From Bryobacteraceae bacterium CoA2 C42 (GTDB lineage Bacteria > Acidobacteriota > Terriglobia > Bryobacterales > Bryobacteraceae), in NCBI GenBank assembly GCA_019931245.1, contig JAINDL010000103.1:1-57973 (forward strand): a DNA stretch of 57,973 nt, in the 5' to 3' direction. The translations under genes and the position numbers were made by a program. A model generated the notes under the pieces. The model was given only the letters and a program-made list of their open reading frames with translations, did not search any database and had not been told where the DNA came from. This document shows, in pieces, positions 1-8,113 of this stretch (the first letter of the stretch is position 1; each line of letters opens with the position of its first letter).

Positions 1-567
1 CGGGCTGGGTGCGATCCAGCGCCTGCACTTGGCTCTTCTCGTCGACGCAAAGCACGATGGCGTGTTCTGGCGGGCTGAGATATAGCCCGACGACGGCCTC
101 GAGTTTCTCGGCGAACAGGGGATCGTTGCTGACCTTGAAGGTCTCGGAGCGGTGGGGTTTTAGTTCGTGCGCGCGCCAGATGCGCAGGACGCTGGTGTCG
201 CTGATTCCCAGGTGCTCCGCCATGCTGCGAGTGCTCCAGTGGGTGGCGTGGGCGGGCTCCTCAAGAGTAGTCAGCCGGATCACTTCCGTTACCTTGTCCG
301 GGGCGATCAAGGGCAGCCGACCGGGGCGGGGAGCGTCCTTCTCTGAACCGGGGAGGCCTTTGGCGAGGAATCGCCAGCGCCAACGAGCCGCCTTTTGCAG
401 GGAAATGGATAGGATGTCCGCAATCTCCAAGTTCTGTTTTCCCTCGGCGGCGAGCAGAACCACGCGGGCCGCCCGGCGACCCGGACCTGAGAATTACGGC
501 CGTTGGCCCACGCCTCCAGGGTCGTTCGCTGTTCAGCGGAGAGTTCAATCGGCGGAGCAACGCGCAT
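1..567 (-). pseudogene. IS630-family transposase, N-terminal half, frameshifted
   Basis: Read on the minus strand from the ATG at 567, this encodes MRVAPPIELSAEQRTTLEAW and continues into an HTH region. About 30 codons in, near 470-480, one base appears to be missing. From there the reading frame continues openly to the window edge as VVLLAAEGKQNLEIADIL, a Trp/Arg-rich helix (KAARWRWRFLAKG), a second HTH (MAEHLGISDTSVLRIW), and the start of the DDE domain (CVDEKSQVQALDRTQP). This order is that of IS630-type transposases, and the D of CVDEKSQ is the expected first catalytic Asp. The remaining DDE domain lies outside the window. The frameshift should inactivate the protein unless programmed frameshifting restores it, and I saw no clear slippery run there. 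Confidence 0.85.
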
Positions 568-637
568 GAGAGTCCAGCACCTCAGTTGTAGAGGCGCCGG
601 AGATTCGATAATGAGTACCATTAGCGAAGCACTGCGC
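1..637 (-). mobile_element. IS630-like insertion element, partial (one end)
   Basis: The transposase remnant is followed outward by about 70 bp without coding potential, up to a TA dinucleotide at 638-639. IS630 elements insert at TA. To the right of this TA a reading frame begins with no start codon (codons CTA GAG TTG CTC CAG), which fits an element sitting inside a gene. The terminal inverted repeat cannot be confirmed because the other end of the element is outside the window, so the right boundary is an inference. Confidence 0.45.
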
Positions 638-642
638 TAGAG

Positions 643-1233
643 TTGCTCCAGTTGCAGGTCGAGCACGACAAACTGCTCCGCGAATGGCCCGACGAACATT
701 TCAGTTACTACGCCGTACAGCGCGCCGCGGACGACGACAAAGTCTATCGCTTTCTCGCCCGGAAAAAGAAGGAGCATCTGGCCGCCTGGCAAAAACTGCA
801 GCTCCTGTTCGCGCAAAACCGCAAAGACTCTCCCGTCAATCCGCCGGAACCGGTGGACATCACAGCAGACTCCAACCTGATCGTCGAACCGGATCCGCCC
901 GCTTCTGTCATCGAGGAACTTCTCAAAATCGCCGACCAAGGCAAAAAGGAACCCTCCGCGGCTTTACCCGCTTTCGTCACCGAAGTCATTCATGAAAAAG
1001 AGCTTATGAGTAAATACGCCCCGGATTACGACTACGCCGATCTGCTCGAGAGCTACCCCCTGCCCAAGCCCAAACGGGCTGCGGAATCAACCGTGCCATC
1101 GGGATCGGAGACCCCGCGAGCCTATCGATTTACCCGGGCCAGCACATACGGTCCTTCGGGAACGATGGCCACGCGGGCCCCCGGCGCAAGGCCCTCCAGG
1201 ACCCCCTTTACCGCTGCCTGCCAGGTGGCGTAA
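643..1233 (+). CDS. Uncharacterised protein, probably 5'-truncated
   Basis: I do not recognise this family. The frame is open from about 625 but has no ATG or GTG; a TTG at 643 is the only nominal start and has no ribosome binding site. The product begins LLQLQVEHDKLLREWPDEHF. It is charged and helical up to about residue 110, then has a Pro/Lys-rich stretch. The last 40 or so residues overlap the 3' end of larA on the other strand by 112 bp and look like shadow sequence, so the true C-terminus may lie near 1085. The abrupt start beside an IS630-like end suggests a gene split by insertion. It is less likely to be an intact gene. Confidence 0.4.
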   Translation: MLQLQVEHDKLLREWPDEHFSYYAVQRAADDDKVYRFLARKKKEHLAAWQKLQLLFAQNRKDSPVNPPEPVDITADSNLIVEPDPPASVIEELLKIADQGKKEPSAALPAFVTEVIHEKELMSKYAPDYDYADLLESYPLPKPKRAAESTVPSGSETPRAYRFTRASTYGPSGTMATRAPGARPSRTPFTAACQVA

Positions 1234-2393
1234 GACCGGCCCCACAACACCGCCTGATACCGCTCCGGCAGCCCCGGCACATAGTAGTGCAGTTCCGCCT
1301 TGGCGCACACCAGCGCCAGTTTTTCCAACTGCCACTGGTCCGTCTCTACCGGCCGGTCCAGAATCGCGTCAAGAAACCCCCGCGGCTCCCGAAATCGCTC
1401 CATCATCCCCGCAAACTCCGGCGCGCCCACCCCCTCGGTACACGCCGAAAGCGTCAGAATCCGTCCCCCCGTCTTTACAAAGTGGCTCGCCGCCGTCACG
1501 CCCTTCACGGTCTGGTAGTAAGTCAAATCCAGCGGATAGCCCGCCGCCGAGGTGATCACCACGTCCACCGGCTCCTCCAACCGCTCGAGCATGGTCTCAC
1601 CCACGAAGGCCGCTCCAGCCGCATGCGCCCGCTCCGGATCCCCGGCAAACACCCGCGAAATCCGGCGGTCCCGCGTCAGCGCCACGTCCACCAGAAAGTC
1701 ATGCCGCGCCATCCGCGCAATCTCGAGAAGCTCCGCGTGCAGGGGGTTATCCGCGATCGAGCCCTCGGTCGCCCGCCGATCCCGCATGAACTGCGGGCTG
1801 TGGATCACCTTGATCGTCTCCGCCGCCGCGAGGCCCGGTGCGATCAGCTTCCGCCCGCCGGAAAACCCCAGCATGAGATGCGGCTCGATAAATCCCAGCG
1901 TGATGTGGAGGTCCGCTTCGATAAACCGCCGGTCGATGTACACCGGTGTCCCGGCCGCCGTCGCCCCCAGGCCGACGTGCTCGTCCAGGTGCTTGGCCCG
2001 GTGGTTTTCCACCCGCACCGTCTCGTAAATCTCCGGCCCGACGATCTCCCGCATCTCCGCCTCGGTTGCCTCCCGGTGCAAGCCCGTGGCAATCAGGATC
2101 ACGACGTTTTCCCGCCCAATACCCGCTGCCGCCAGCCGATCGAGGACCGGAGGCAGCACCCGCCGGTTCGGCGCGGGCCGTGTAATGTCACAAACCGAGA
2201 TGGCTGCTGTCCGCTTGCCTTTCGCTAACTCCGACAATGGCGCGCAGCCGATCGGCCGGTCCAACGCCTCCGCCAGCGCTGCCGCCTCATCCGCCAATCC
2301 CTGGGCCGAGTGCGCCTCCAGTACCTGGTACGGCAAGCCAGCCGGTAACTCCAGCGCGAGACCCGTCTTGCCAAAAGCCATCGTTACAGTCAT
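1122..2393 (-). CDS. larA: LarA-family nickel-dependent racemase
   Basis: This 423-residue protein belongs to the LarA (DUF2088) family, which racemises lactate and other 2-hydroxyacids with a nickel-pincer nucleotide cofactor. The residues known to matter in LarA are all visible at the expected spacing: D69 and R72 in VCDITRP, H106 in ATGLHR, H172 in EPHLMLGFSGGRK, K182 (the lysine that binds the cofactor covalently) and H198. The ATG at 2393 was chosen; a TTG just upstream and an ATG 12 bases downstream are alternatives. No larB, larC or larE maturation gene is in the window. The substrate cannot be told from sequence, since many LarA homologues act on acids other than lactate. Confidence 0.9.
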   Translation of the reverse strand: MTVTMAFGKTGLALELPAGLPYQVLEAHSAQGLADEAAALAEALDRPIGCAPLSELAKGKRTAAISVCDITRPAPNRRVLPPVLDRLAAAGIGRENVVILIATGLHREATEAEMREIVGPEIYETVRVENHRAKHLDEHVGLGATAAGTPVYIDRRFIEADLHITLGFIEPHLMLGFSGGRKLIAPGLAAAETIKVIHSPQFMRDRRATEGSIADNPLHAELLEIARMARHDFLVDVALTRDRRISRVFAGDPERAHAAGAAFVGETMLERLEEPVDVVITSAAGYPLDLTYYQTVKGVTAASHFVKTGGRILTLSACTEGVGAPEFAGMMERFREPRGFLDAILDRPVETDQWQLEKLALVCAKAELHYYVPGLPERYQAVLWGRSYATWQAAVKGVLEGLAPGARVAIVPEGPYVLARVNR

Positions 2394-2537
2394 CAAATCT
2401 ACGATACCCTAAGGCTCTTCTCCCCCTGTCCGAACATTTTTGCGTACTCCTGGCTCCGTTCTGCGCGTTGTTATAGCAGAGGGTCAGCGGGAAACGTTTG
2501 GCCGTCCGATTGCACTAACAACAGCAAAGAGGGAGAT

Positions 2538-2672
2538 ATGCTTGTCACCGCCATCATCGCCGGATTCCTGCTCCTGGGCCTTTTCTTTTCTATGCTTTCG
2601 TCAGCCCCCACGCACGCTGCGGGCTCGCTTGACGTCCTGAACGACGCGGGTCACCCCGATACAGCCCTGTAG
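2538..2672 (+). CDS. Small hydrophobic secreted or membrane peptide (44 aa)
   Basis: An ATG at 2538 is preceded by GGGAG with a spacing of 2-4 bases and opens a 44-codon frame ending in TAG at 2672. The peptide starts MLVTAIIAGFLLLGLFFSML, a single transmembrane helix, and ends with a short polar tail (HAAGSLDVLNDAGHPDTAL). It sits alone between divergent larA and the D-aminoacylase-like gene. It is not a family I recognise. The ribosome binding site and membrane profile argue for expression, but the length makes chance possible. Confidence 0.45.
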   Translation: MLVTAIIAGFLLLGLFFSMLSSAPTHAAGSLDVLNDAGHPDTAL

Positions 2673-2731
2673 CCCCGGCACCACAGCTTAGCCGCGGCGG
2701 GACCTTGGCTTACACTGAGGTGATGCTTCGC

Positions 2732-4303
2732 ATGAGTCGGCTCCTGTTCCTGCTTGCGCTTCCTGTTCTCGCTCAATCGCCTGACTTCGACCTGCTGATT
2801 ACCGGTGGTCGTATTGTGGACGGCGCCGGGAATCCGTGGTTCTTCGGCGATGTTGGCATTGTCGGGGATACCGTGGTCTATGTGGGTCCTGCCACCCGGA
2901 AGGTGGGTAAAAAGACCCTATCCGCCCAGGGTCTCACCGTGGCCCCCGGCTTCATCGACACCCACTCCCACGGCCGCCGCGGCGTCTTCGACGTCCCCTC
3001 GGCCGAAAATCAGATCCGCCAGGGCGTCACCACGATTATCGAAGGACCCGACGGCAGCTCTCCCTACCCCATCAAGGCCTTCCTTGACCGCTTCTCGAAG
3101 GTGCCCGCCACCACCAACTTCGGCCTTCTGCTCGGCCAGGGCACCGTCCGCGAACGGGTCATCGGGCTGAAGGACCGCAAGGCCACCCCCGAAGAGATCA
3201 CCCGCATGGAAGGGATGGTCCGCCAGGCGATGCTGGACGGCGCCTTCGGCCTCTCCACGGGCCTCTTCTACCTCCCCGGCGCCTTCACCCCGACCGAGGA
3301 GGTCGCCGCCCTTGCCAAGGTGGCCGGCGCCATGGGCGGCGTCTACACCTCCCACATGCGCAGCGAAGCCGCCGCCATTGTGGACGCCGTCAAGGAGACC
3401 ATCCGCATCGGGGAACTCGCCGCCATCCCCGTTCAGATCACCCACCACAAAGTCATCGGCCGCGCCAACTGGGGCCTCAGCAAAGAGACCCTTCGCCTCG
3501 CGGACGAAGCCCGCTCCCGCGGCATCGACGTGACCATCGATCAGTACCCTTACACCGCCTCCTCGACGGGTCTGGCCGCCCTTTTCCCCAAATGGGCGCT
3601 CGAGTCCGGGCAGAAAGCCTTCCTCGAACGCGCCGCCGCGCCCGGCCAACGCGCCCGCATGCGCACCGAAATCGCCACCGCCATCGAAACCGACCGCGGC
3701 GCCGGCGACCCCAAAAACGTCGTCATGGCCAGTTGCGCCGCCGACCGCTCCCTCGCCGGCAAGACCCTCGCCGACATCACCCGCGCCCGGGGCAGGGAAG
3801 TCAACTTCGCCAACGCCGCCGAAACGGCCATTGAGCTTCAGGAAAAGGGCGGCTGCTCCTGCGTCTACCACGCCATCGCCGAAGAGGACGTCGAACGCAT
3901 CCTTCGCTATCCGTACACGATGGTCGCCAGCGACGGCGGCATCCCGTTCTTTGGTGTCGACGTACCCCATCCGCGCAGCTACGGCACGTTCGCCCGTGTG
4001 CTCGGTCGCTATGTTCGGGAACGCGGCGTGATCGGTCTCGAAGAGGCCGTTCGCCGCATGACCAGCCTCCCCGCCGCCCGCTTCCGCATCATGGATCGCG
4101 GTCTGCTGCGCCCCGGCATGAAGGCCGATATCGCCGTCTTCGACCCCGCCCGCGTCATCGACAAAGCCGACTTCGTCAACCCCCATCAATACGCCGAAGG
4201 CTTCGTTCACGTCCTCGTCAACGGCGTCCCGGTGCTGGAAGCAGCGAAGATGCTCGCCAGCCGCCCCGGCCGCGCCCTGTATGGTCCGGCCTACCAGAAG
4301 TGA
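2732..4303 (+). CDS. D-aminoacylase-like amidohydrolase, secreted
   Basis: This is a 523-residue amidohydrolase-superfamily protein of the N-acyl-D-amino-acid deacylase type. An N-terminal signal peptide (MSRLLFLLALPVLAQ) directs export. A beta-sandwich start (LLITGGRIVDGAG) leads to the metal-binding DTHSH (H78, H80), followed by SHMRSE, ITHHK and ASDGG, the usual later metal and substrate residues. Members hydrolyse N-acyl groups from D-amino acids or act as dihydroorotase-like hydrolases. The ATG at 2732 is chosen because GAGGTG lies 9 bases upstream; the ATG at 2723 abuts that site directly. The stop overlaps the start of the GNAT gene, so the two are probably translated together. Confidence 0.85.
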   Translation: MSRLLFLLALPVLAQSPDFDLLITGGRIVDGAGNPWFFGDVGIVGDTVVYVGPATRKVGKKTLSAQGLTVAPGFIDTHSHGRRGVFDVPSAENQIRQGVTTIIEGPDGSSPYPIKAFLDRFSKVPATTNFGLLLGQGTVRERVIGLKDRKATPEEITRMEGMVRQAMLDGAFGLSTGLFYLPGAFTPTEEVAALAKVAGAMGGVYTSHMRSEAAAIVDAVKETIRIGELAAIPVQITHHKVIGRANWGLSKETLRLADEARSRGIDVTIDQYPYTASSTGLAALFPKWALESGQKAFLERAAAPGQRARMRTEIATAIETDRGAGDPKNVVMASCAADRSLAGKTLADITRARGREVNFANAAETAIELQEKGGCSCVYHAIAEEDVERILRYPYTMVASDGGIPFFGVDVPHPRSYGTFARVLGRYVRERGVIGLEEAVRRMTSLPAARFRIMDRGLLRPGMKADIAVFDPARVIDKADFVNPHQYAEGFVHVLVNGVPVLEAAKMLASRPGRALYGPAYQK

Positions 4304-4743
4304 TCCGCATTGCGCGGCCGTCTGAGATGGAGACGGTTCGCCTCCTCTTCCGCGAATATCAGCAGCACCTCGGCATCGACCTCTGCTTCCAGAACTTTGA
4401 GCAGGAGCTTGCCACCCTGCCGGGCAAATACACCGGCATCTGGTTGGCGGAAGCCGGCGGGGAATTGGCCGGCATTGTCGCGCTGCGCCCGTGGGCGGAG
4501 GGGATCGGAGAGATGAAACGCCTGTACGTGCGTCCGCGGTTTCAAGGCCGGGGCTTGGGTAAGGGGCTCGCGGAGACCGTGGTCGCGGCCGCGCGAGAGT
4601 CCGGCGACCGAGCGCTGCGGCTCGACACGCTCGCCTCGATGGCCGCGGCTGTCGCGATCTACCGCGCCATGGGTTTTCGGGAGATTGAGCCGTACACCCT
4701 CAACCCGGTGCCCGGCGCCCTCTATCTGGAGTTAAGCCTCTAA
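4300..4743 (+). CDS. GNAT-family N-acetyltransferase
   Basis: This 147-residue protein has the GNAT fold: the acetyl-CoA pyrophosphate loop is RFQGRGLGKGL, preceded by the beta-4 strand LYVRP. It starts with GTG overlapping the TGA of the preceding gene by four bases (GTGA), a sign of translational coupling. The acceptor is unknown. Pairing with a deacylase of N-acyl-D-amino acids could mean opposing action on amino groups, but this is inference. It ends one base before the convergent sulfatase. Confidence 0.85.
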   Translation: MIRIARPSEMETVRLLFREYQQHLGIDLCFQNFEQELATLPGKYTGIWLAEAGGELAGIVALRPWAEGIGEMKRLYVRPRFQGRGLGKGLAETVVAAARESGDRALRLDTLASMAAAVAIYRAMGFREIEPYTLNPVPGALYLELSL

Positions 4744-4744
4744 G

Positions 4745-6157
4745 CTACCGGCTCCGCCCCTGCCGTCGCCAGGTCGCCAGTTGATCTTTCAGCCGCGCGA
4801 CCACCGCCGGCTGGGCGGCATAGAGGTCATGCTCCTCCCGTGGGTCCGAGAGCACGTGGTACAGCTCGCCGTCCGCCTCGCCCGCTCCCGGCTCCACTTT
4901 TACCGGCGCGGTGAATCCGCCCGAGCCCCGGCCCAGCACCAGCTTCCACTCGCGGTCGCGGATGGCGAACATCCCGTTGCCGGCATGGTGCACCACCGCC
5001 GTCCGCATCCGCGGAGACAGCTCTGCGCGGAGCGCCGGAGCGAACGAGATGCTGTCCTCGGCCATGTCCGCGGCGAGCCTCACGCCGGCGAGTTCCGCCA
5101 CCGTCGCATACAGGTCCGTCAGGCATACCAGTTGGGTCGATATGCTGTTGGGCGCAATGCGGCCCGGCCAATGCGCCAGGAACGGCACGCGGTGGCCGCC
5201 TTCCTGAATATCGGACTTCTGGCCCCGCCACGTGGCGTTGGCGCGATGGCCGGCCGCCTCCCGCGCATCGCGCTCCTCCCACGGCGCTCCGTTGTCGCTC
5301 GTCACGATCAGCAGCGTATTGGTGCCTGCCACGGCATCGGCAATCCGTCCGATGGCGGCGTCCACCTCGCCGACAAAGTCCCCGTACGGTCCCGCCGGTG
5401 ATTTACCCTGAAACGGTTTCGACGGCACCCATGGCGTATGCGGGGCCGGCAGGGGAATGTAGGCAAAAAACGGCTTGGTCGACTTTACCGCGCCCCGCAG
5501 AAACCGCTCGGCCCGCTCGGTGATCTTGGGCAGCACCTCTTCCATGGCGAAGCCCGGCGCGCGCGGTCCGCCACGCCAGAAGGGGCCGCGCTTCACTTCC
5601 CCGTTATCGGCGATGGACGCCGTGGGCGGCTCCACGGCCCGGTCGTTTTCGAGATAGACGTACGGCGGCATGTCGAGCGAGGCGGGAATGCCAAAGTACT
5701 CGCCGAAGCCGTATTGCAGCGGCCCCGGCGCGTAGGGGCGGGCGTAGTCGACCTTCGCTTCGTTGCCCAAACCGAGATGCCACTTGCCGAAGCCGCCCGT
5801 GCGGTAGCCCTGCGCGAGCAGCAGCGCCGCCAGAGTCTGGCGGCCCGGCTCGATCAGCGCCGGCGAGTAGCCGTTCAGCACGCCCTGCGTCAGCTTCGTG
5901 CGCCAGCAGTAGCGGCCCGTTAACAGGCCATAGCGCGTCGGGGTGCAGACGCCGGACGGGGAATGCGCATCGAGAAAGCGCATGCCCTCGCGCGCCAGGC
6001 GGTCCAGCCGCGGCGTTGCCACCTTCGCCGCCGGGAAGAACGCGCCTACGTCGCCGTAGCCCAGGTCATCACAAAGCACAATCACAACGTTCGGCCTGGC
6101 GGGGGCGGCAGTGAGCGCTGCGGCAGCCAGCGCGGCATTAAAAATCCGGCGAGTCAC
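4745..6157 (-). CDS. Type I sulfatase (arylsulfatase family), secreted
   Basis: This 470-residue type I sulfatase carries the CTPTR sequence (C71) that is converted to formylglycine, the metal ligands DD at residues 30-31 in VLCDDLGYGD, and the later GKWHLG and TSDNG motifs. An Ala-rich signal peptide (residues 1-20) suggests export to the periplasm or outside. Such enzymes remove sulfate esters from polysaccharides or small aromatic compounds. No sulfatase-maturing enzyme is in the window. The start is a GTG at 6157 without a clear ribosome binding site, only 23 bases from the divergent dehydrogenase start. Confidence 0.92.
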   Translation of the reverse strand: MTRRIFNAALAAAALTAAPARPNVVIVLCDDLGYGDVGAFFPAAKVATPRLDRLAREGMRFLDAHSPSGVCTPTRYGLLTGRYCWRTKLTQGVLNGYSPALIEPGRQTLAALLLAQGYRTGGFGKWHLGLGNEAKVDYARPYAPGPLQYGFGEYFGIPASLDMPPYVYLENDRAVEPPTASIADNGEVKRGPFWRGGPRAPGFAMEEVLPKITERAERFLRGAVKSTKPFFAYIPLPAPHTPWVPSKPFQGKSPAGPYGDFVGEVDAAIGRIADAVAGTNTLLIVTSDNGAPWEERDAREAAGHRANATWRGQKSDIQEGGHRVPFLAHWPGRIAPNSISTQLVCLTDLYATVAELAGVRLAADMAEDSISFAPALRAELSPRMRTAVVHHAGNGMFAIRDREWKLVLGRGSGGFTAPVKVEPGAGEADGELYHVLSDPREEHDLYAAQPAVVARLKDQLATWRRQGRSR

Positions 6158-6180
6158 CCGAATATTGTATGCTTCTCAGG

Positions 6181-7197
6181 ATGCAGCCGTTCCGAGTCGG
6201 GGTCACCCCGGACTTCTATATCGACGCCAAGGGGCGTTTCGAGCAGGTCGTGGAAGCCAAGTTCGCCGTGCCGAATCTGGAGTGGGAAGCCATGCCGGAG
6301 ATGCCCGGCAACCACGCCACGCCGGAGGTTCTGAATCGCTACGACGCTGTTTTTGCGCTGTCGACGAAGATCGACGCCGCCAGCCTTCGCGGCGTGGACC
6401 GCCTGGCCATCGTCGCCCGCTGGGGCGTCGGCTACGACCGGATCGACACGGAAGCGCTCACGGCCGCCGATGTCGTGCTGGCGATTACGCCCAATGCCGT
6501 CCGCACCCCGGTCGCCGAGGCCATACTCACTCTCGTGCTCGCGCTCGCCAAGAACCTGCTCATCCAGGACCGCCTCACGCGGCAGGGCAAATGGCGCGGT
6601 GACCTGCCGCGGCTTGGCCGCAACCTCCGCGGCCAGGTGCTCGGCTCGATCGGCTGCGGCAACATCGGCCGGGAACTGTTCCGCCTCGCGCAGCCGTTTG
6701 GCTTCTCCCGCCTGCTGGCCCACGATCCCTACGTCGAGGCGGTTGAGGGCGTCGAGATGGTGGATCTCGACGCCGTCTGCCGCGAGAGCGACTTTGTCTG
6801 CGTCAATACCCTGCTTAACGAATCGACCCGCGGCCTGGTCAACGAACGCCTTTTCCGCCTGATGAAGCCCACAGCCCACTTCATCAACACCGCCCGCGGC
6901 CCGATTGTCGATGAGACCGCGCTCATCCGGGCGCTCGCGGAGGGCTGGATCGCCGGCGCCGGCATCGACGTCTTCGAGCAGGAGCCGCCCCGGCCCGATC
7001 ACCCGCTCTTGGCGATGGACAACGTGATTGTCACTCCCCACGGTTTGCCCTGGACCGAGGAGATCGCCCGCGACAACGGCCTTGAGGCGTGTGACAACAT
7101 TCTTGCCGTCGCGCGCGGTCAGGCGCCGGGCGGTGTCGTCAACCGGGCGGTGTTGAGCCGGCCCGGCTTTCAGAACAAATTGCACAGATACCTATGA
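6181..7197 (+). CDS. D-2-hydroxyacid dehydrogenase (SerA/PGDH-like)
   Basis: This 338-residue NAD-binding D-isomer 2-hydroxyacid dehydrogenase has the Rossmann motif GSIGCGNIGRELF (about residues 155-167), the NTARGPIVDE strand with the substrate-binding Arg, the DVFEQEPP catalytic Glu, and the catalytic His in TPHGLPW. The ATG at 6181 is preferred over 6169 because the family usually begins just before PFRVGVTPDF. A -10-like TATTGT at 6163-6168 would also place the transcript start between the two. Its stop overlaps the aldolase start (ATGA), making a two-gene operon that may oxidise or reduce a 2-keto/2-hydroxy acid produced or used by the aldolase. Confidence 0.85.
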   Translation: MQPFRVGVTPDFYIDAKGRFEQVVEAKFAVPNLEWEAMPEMPGNHATPEVLNRYDAVFALSTKIDAASLRGVDRLAIVARWGVGYDRIDTEALTAADVVLAITPNAVRTPVAEAILTLVLALAKNLLIQDRLTRQGKWRGDLPRLGRNLRGQVLGSIGCGNIGRELFRLAQPFGFSRLLAHDPYVEAVEGVEMVDLDAVCRESDFVCVNTLLNESTRGLVNERLFRLMKPTAHFINTARGPIVDETALIRALAEGWIAGAGIDVFEQEPPRPDHPLLAMDNVIVTPHGLPWTEEIARDNGLEACDNILAVARGQAPGGVVNRAVLSRPGFQNKLHRYL

Positions 7198-7976
7198 AAC
7201 CCAATCGTTTGCAGCAAGCCCTCGCCGCCCGCGGCTCCGCCGTCGGCACGATGATCATGGAGTTCGGCACCCGCGGTGTCGCGAAGATTCTGGCCTCGAC
7301 GCCGGTCGACTTCGTCATGATCGACATGGAACACACCGGCTTTGACACGAGTCACGTCGCCGACCTCTGCGCGTGGTTCAAAGCCACCGACATCGCGCCG
7401 CTCGTGCGCATTCCGCAGAATCTTTATCACTTCTGCGCGCGCACCCTCGACGCCGGCGCACTCGGCATCATGGTAGCGAACGTCGAGAACGCTGAGCAGG
7501 CCAAGGCGATTGTCGATGCCTGTAAGTACGCCCCCATGGGTAAGCGCGGCATCGCTCTCGGCACGGCGCATTCGGACTATCTGGTGCCGGACCCGGTCGG
7601 CTACTTTGCCCGCGCCAATGAGAACACGACGGTGATTACGATGATTGAGTCGCCCTCGGGCCTCGCCAACCTGGACGCGATTGCGGCGACGCCGGGCGTG
7701 GACGTGCTCTGGGTCGGCCACTACGACCTGTCGAGCGCCATGGGTATTCCGGGGGAGTTCCAGCATCCGGACTTCCTGGCCGCTCTGGCGGCGGTGGTCG
7801 CCGCCGCGGCGCGGCACGGCAAGGTGGCGGCGATCCAGCCGGGCAATGCGGAGCAGGCAAAGCAGTGGCACGGCATTGGTTTCCGGATCCTGAGCTGGAG
7901 CGTGGACTTGGCCGTGTACCGGAATGCAGTGAACGCCGGGGTGACGGATTTGAAGGCGCTGCTCGGTTCTGTCTGA
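7194..7976 (+). CDS. HpcH/HpaI-family class II aldolase
   Basis: This 260-residue protein has the HpcH/HpaI fold. The visible features are DFVMIDMEHTGFD, the substrate Arg in PLVRIPQN, and the metal-binding Glu and Asp in MIESPSGL and VGHYDLSSAMG. Such enzymes cleave 2-keto-3-deoxy-type sugar acids or 4-hydroxy-2-oxo acids to pyruvate (or a related ketoacid) and an aldehyde, using a divalent metal. It overlaps the dehydrogenase stop by four bases, so the two gene products probably act in the same degradation route. The exact substrate cannot be told. Confidence 0.9.
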   Translation: MKPNRLQQALAARGSAVGTMIMEFGTRGVAKILASTPVDFVMIDMEHTGFDTSHVADLCAWFKATDIAPLVRIPQNLYHFCARTLDAGALGIMVANVENAEQAKAIVDACKYAPMGKRGIALGTAHSDYLVPDPVGYFARANENTTVITMIESPSGLANLDAIAATPGVDVLWVGHYDLSSAMGIPGEFQHPDFLAALAAVVAAAARHGKVAAIQPGNAEQAKQWHGIGFRILSWSVDLAVYRNAVNAGVTDLKALLGSV

Positions 7977-7989
7977 CGGAGTTGTACTG

Positions 7990-8027
7990 CCCCGCGCCGC
8001 GCCTATTGGGAGGCGGCCAGCGCGGGG
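7990..8027. terminator. GC-rich hairpin between convergent genes
   Basis: CCCCGCGC at 7990-7997 pairs with GCGCGGGG at 8020-8027 around a 22-base interior that can itself pair in part. It lies 14 bases after the aldolase stop and before the convergent MFS gene. There is no T-run, so intrinsic termination is uncertain. The rest of the 137-bp gap shows nothing else. Confidence 0.3.
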
Positions 8028-8113
8028 GAGTCGCCGGGCTGTTGGATGGGAGCCGGCGGGGGACCGGGGTATGGCCTGGGTGGCGGAGTGGTGGTTTGTG
8101 CCGGGGTCGCGGG

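Noticed and set aside
643-1233. A complete gene from the TTG at 643
   Set aside because: There is no ribosome binding site, and the open frame extends upstream without a better start, so truncation by the neighbouring element is more likely.
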